NCBI GenBank assembly: GCA_021234535.1
Contig: CM037846.1
Coordinates: 14,024,150 to 14,088,149 of the forward strand
DNA from: Stichopus chloronotus
Lineage: Eukaryota > Echinodermata > Holothuroidea > Aspidochirotida > Stichopodidae
Reading direction: 5' to 3'
Length of the DNA stretch: 64,000 nt
Shown here: positions 61,339 to 64,000 of the stretch, piece after piece
Layout of the letters: each line of letters opens with the position of its first letter
Position numbering within the stretch: the first letter of the stretch is position 1
Position numbers and translations under genes: made by a program
The notes under the pieces: model-generated
What the model saw: only the letters and a program-made list of their open reading frames with translations
What the model was told of the DNA's origin: nothing
Database searches by the model: none

Positions 61339-62475
61339 AGCTATGATGTAGGCCTACCGCAGCAACTAAAACAAGTACACCGGAGTAATGTTATGTGTTT
61401 ACAGTACCTTTCGGAGTGAGTTCAACCTGGCTGTAAATTTCAATCGAAGCCCAACTTTTGGAATCAGCTCCTTGAGCACATCATCATTAAGGAGCTCAAA
61501 TGACTCCTTGTCGTCAATGCAGTTTTCTGAAAGTTTAAAGGAAATACAATATGTCTACACTGTTTATCAGAAATACAAACTTTAGAACCAGTTTCAGCAA
61601 ACTTTAATACCAGTATCAACAAACACAAAGTAAACTTATGAATGTGAGCAGGATTCAATTTTTTCCTACATAAACTGGTGCAAGTAGGTCAATTTATCTA
61701 CATGCACAATTAATTTAGTGATATTATATTACACAAGTGCATGAAAACCAAGTGGCAAACTGCCCTTTTTTACACTCTTCTTACCTGACATGTTCTGCAA
61801 GAACCATGCCATATCTCATTTCTTTTTGTGCATACTGGAAATTACTATTTTCAAAATGGGCTTCATATATTATTTCCCTCTTCTGCCTAATTATTAAACA
61901 CTGATACTGTATCTTACCACAAGCAGCATCATAGACTCTTAAGTGGGTGTTTTTTGTTCACTTAATTGCAAGATGGAAAAAGCTGCTTGTCTAACTTCTA
62001 TGAGAAACTGCAGAAATGAAATAATTTGAAACAAATTTTGGTTGGATTTCTATTCACAGGATTATACCACAAGTCATAAGTTAACAAGTTGCTTCAACAA
62101 TTCCTGACACGGTTGAGATAAAGGAAGCTTCTCCATAGCGTTAACTGTGAGTGCAAGAGAAACTTTCCAACGAACATCCTATTAAAATTTACACAGTGAA
62201 ACAATACTTTACACACAGTAAATCCCATTAAAACATCACCACGTATGCACACTCATGTTTTATTTTATTAACAGTGCTTTTTAAGTGCATAGAAATGGCA
62301 CAGATAAACAAAAATGACAGAATTCAAAGCTGGATTGCTCTGCGATGCATTCTGTGTAAGCACTGTGAACTCAAACATGAAACACTTCGAAAAAAATGTT
62401 TCGATAGTGATAATTTTGGTAGGAAGAAAGCTTGATGAATCAAAATGTTATGGATACAACTTCGTAACGTTCCAC

Positions 62476-63234
62476 GGTTTACTGTCGTTTCGCCCCCTTG
62501 CCAGTTCGCCCCAAAATAACCAGTTCGCCCCCAAGCGATTTACCAGTTTGCCCCCAAAGACCTACCAGTTCTCTCCCAAGTAGTGACCAGTTCGCCCCCT
62601 AATTTTTTGCAATATAACCTTGTTATTTTTGGTATTTTTGTAAATTTTATTGTCCTTTGCATTAAAGGATGCAAAGGCTCATACTATTTTGTGGTTTATA
62701 CTGTATTTTTCCCACATCCGTATTTTTTTTTTCAGTTTGTGTCCTTAGCATAACTTGACGATGCTACAAAGGCTCATATATTTTTATTGCAACTTCTTTT
62801 TTTGAGTGGCTTTTACCTCCTATTTTTATTTATCATTTTGTGTCCTTTTCACAGAATGATGCAATGGCTCATTTCTTTCTATTTTTTTTTTTTGCGGGGG
62901 TCCTTAGCACAAGATGCTGCAATGGCTCATATTTTTTTCAATTCAAGTCCATAACTTCCTTTAAGAACGCAATTTAAGTAACTCTCTTTTCTGGAGTCGT
63001 ATCCCCCCCCCCCCAAAAAAAAAAATATCTTCTCAATTTTTTTTCAGTTTCCGTTCATAACTAACTTCCTTCAAAGAATGTAATTGAAGCAACTCTCTTT
63101 TCAAGAAATAAAGTACCAGTAAGTAAAATTTGAGGGCGAAACGAATTCCACTTTGGGGCGAACTGGGATGGGGGCAAAATGACGGGCGAACTGGTTGGGG
63201 CGAACTGGCAAGGGGGCGAAACAACCGGGTACCC
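62476..63234. mobile_element. CGCCCC-rich inverted-repeat element, copy in B3
   Basis: Same insertion as B1 9150-9836, flanked by GTTCCAC at 62469-62475 and 63235-63241. It is longer than the B1 copy: an extra stretch near 62680-62760 contains another version of the TGCWAAGGCTCAT phrase, which itself recurs three to four times inside the element. Confidence 0.7.
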
Positions 63235-63360
63235 GTTCCACATAGGCCTAAAAACTTTTGGTGATAATTTAGGACTGTGATTTGCATCATCTTTACAAAT
63301 TAATTTTACAACTTACACTAACACTACAATTTTAAGTGCTCTTTTGGGACTTTCCTAGGC

Positions 63361-63710
63361 TACTGTTTTATACTGTAGTTTAGGGCCAGGGTGCATTTGT
63401 TCGAGGCCATAGTAAGAAGTTGGTTAAACGTTTCGCTAGGCTGGACCTTAGGAAGTTTAGTTTCTCCCATAGAGTGGTCAATGAGTGGAACAGTCTACCT
63501 GAGTGGGTTGTTAATTCCAATTCTGTAAATTGCTTCAAAATTAACATTGACAAATTTTATTCTAATTGTGGGAGAAGCTGATTTTTCTGGGCTTCGTTTG
63601 GTTTTAGGATGGTTTGGATTTTGTTTTGGGTCTGGATTTCATGGCATCTTATGGGGCTTTGCCCTCCTTTGCCCTTAAACTTGTTATGTTATGTTATTTC
63701 ATGTAAAGCT
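63361..63710 (+). mobile_element. LINE 3' fragment, copy in B3
   Basis: Counterpart of 9961-10315. The reading frame 63402-63581 is open to TGA with only a few differences from B1 (for example the codon before the stop is AGC rather than ATC). Confidence 0.8.
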
Positions 63711-63893
63711 GACCCAAAAGTTATGTCGAGGTGTCAGCGTTCATACGCCAACGTAACACAGGTGTGATTTAGAGCACAATAGTCAATTGATAGGTTGTAC
63801 GCCAACTCAGTGAATCCTTACGCCATGTTATTTCTGTCCTCTACGCCGAAGATATTTGGTTCGGAGTGCATGAAATGCAGACTAGGTTTAGGG

Positions 63894-63965
63894 CACAGGC
63901 GTTCGAAACATATAGCCTATACTATATACTAAATAAATATATAAATAAATATATAAATATAAATA

Positions 63966-63996
<31 letters not shown>

Positions 63997-64000
63997 ATAT
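63894..64000. mobile_element. Left end of the hAT-like element in B3, cut by window edge
   Basis: CACAGGCGTTCGAAACATAT follows GTTTAGGG exactly as at 10496. The microsatellite after the TIR is AAAT/AATAT-type here instead of the (AT)n of B1, so this tract has evolved separately since duplication. Confidence 0.75.

Larger units (their letters stand above)
54408..61812 (-). pseudogene. B3 accessory gene (SAM domain plus SAMD3-like C-terminal region)
   Basis: Exon-like segments in gene order: 61812-61785, 61526-61408, 58959-58762, 57811-57667, 55850-55711, 55154-55054, 54734-54408. The first two join in phase (1 nt plus 2 nt) to give a SAM-like segment ending LRLKFTARLNSLRK, with donors CAG/GTAAGA and AAG/GTACTG. 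Later exons carry RAEWIRGNPD, EYPRLLDTPGM, GGETADGFISKWD and VGTNLPAYLDNLHD, ending TFIEQK and TAA 54408-54410. A 1-nt frameshift within 58959-58762 is shared with B1, and the 55711/55154 junction is out of phase. Helix 1 of the SAM domain and any middle exons were not found. The C2H2/transposase frame (61338-59386) lies in the gap between exons 2 and 3. Function is unknown; by analogy with TnpA it could bind element ends. Confidence 0.6.
52554..64000 (-). mobile_element. Unit B copy 3: CACTA/EnSpm-like, most complete gene content, runs off window
   Basis: Begins CACTCTAAATC after CAATTATG with the subterminal ATGGTCA cluster to 52765. It is collinear with B1 but retains about 1.5 kb of transposase frame (59393-60914) and about 92 bp at 57541-57632 that B1 lacks. 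It contains the same nested CGCCCC element, LINE fragment and hAT-like left end as B1. The right TIR lies beyond the window. Confidence 0.8.

Overview
The window reads as AT-rich, repeat-dense animal nuclear DNA with no intact host gene. It carries a BEL/Pao LTR element with three zinc knuckles, an L1/Tx1-type LINE, a Penelope-like fragment, a CACTA-like DNA transposon with spliced genes, a tRNA-derived SINE-like head and many microsatellites. This mix fits a marine invertebrate, possibly an echinoderm; that is inference, because no host gene is present to test it. Nearly every structure was found by comparing copies within the window and by reading terminal repeats and target-site duplications (TSDs).

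Three large sequences make up the window. Unit A is a tandem repeat of about 3.87 kb seen in eight full or partial copies: A1 98-763, A2 764-804 plus 13554-17307, A3 17308-24572, A4 24573-28447, A5 28448-33649, A6 about 38031-43667, A7 43668-50298, A8 50299-52553. It encodes no recognisable protein. It is rich in CA, GA and A/T microsatellites and has a tRNA-like Pol III-type head near its right end. Unit B is a CACTA/EnSpm-like transposon: B1 805-13553 is complete end to end, B2 33650-38030 is truncated, and B3 52554-64000 runs off the window. Unit C (28778-31680 and 43963-46720) is an unclassified insert of about 2.8-2.9 kb with a 6-bp TSD and an old Penelope-like fragment inside.

Unit B is the most interesting part. 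Its ends read CACTCTAAA...TTTAGAGTG, it duplicates TG at the target, and it has dense ATGGTCA/TGACCAT subterminal repeats. On the minus strand it carries two gene-like units. One is a C2H2-finger plus transposase-like reading frame, nearly whole in B3 and internally deleted in B1. The other is a multi-exon gene that begins with a SAM-domain exon pair and ends in a conserved region known from SAMD3-like proteins of fish and invertebrates. The transposase frame lies between the SAM exons and the downstream exons, a layout that parallels the nested tnpA/tnpD organisation of maize En/Spm. All copies are broken by stops, a frameshift or deletions.

Many insertions are nested. A BEL/Pao element with an internal inversion sits in A3 (17655-21038, TSD CGCAA). 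A 5'-truncated L1/Tx1-like LINE sits in A6 (38070-40789, TSD about 14 bp). Inside B are a 687-759 bp CGCCCC-rich inverted-repeat element with a TSD of about 7-8 bp, a LINE 3' fragment, and a hAT-like long-TIR element with 8-bp TSD GTTTAGGG whose right arm has expanded into a 7-bp minisatellite. Shared deletions and variants among the A copies show that the array has been reshaped by unequal exchange, and several joints fall in CA microsatellites.
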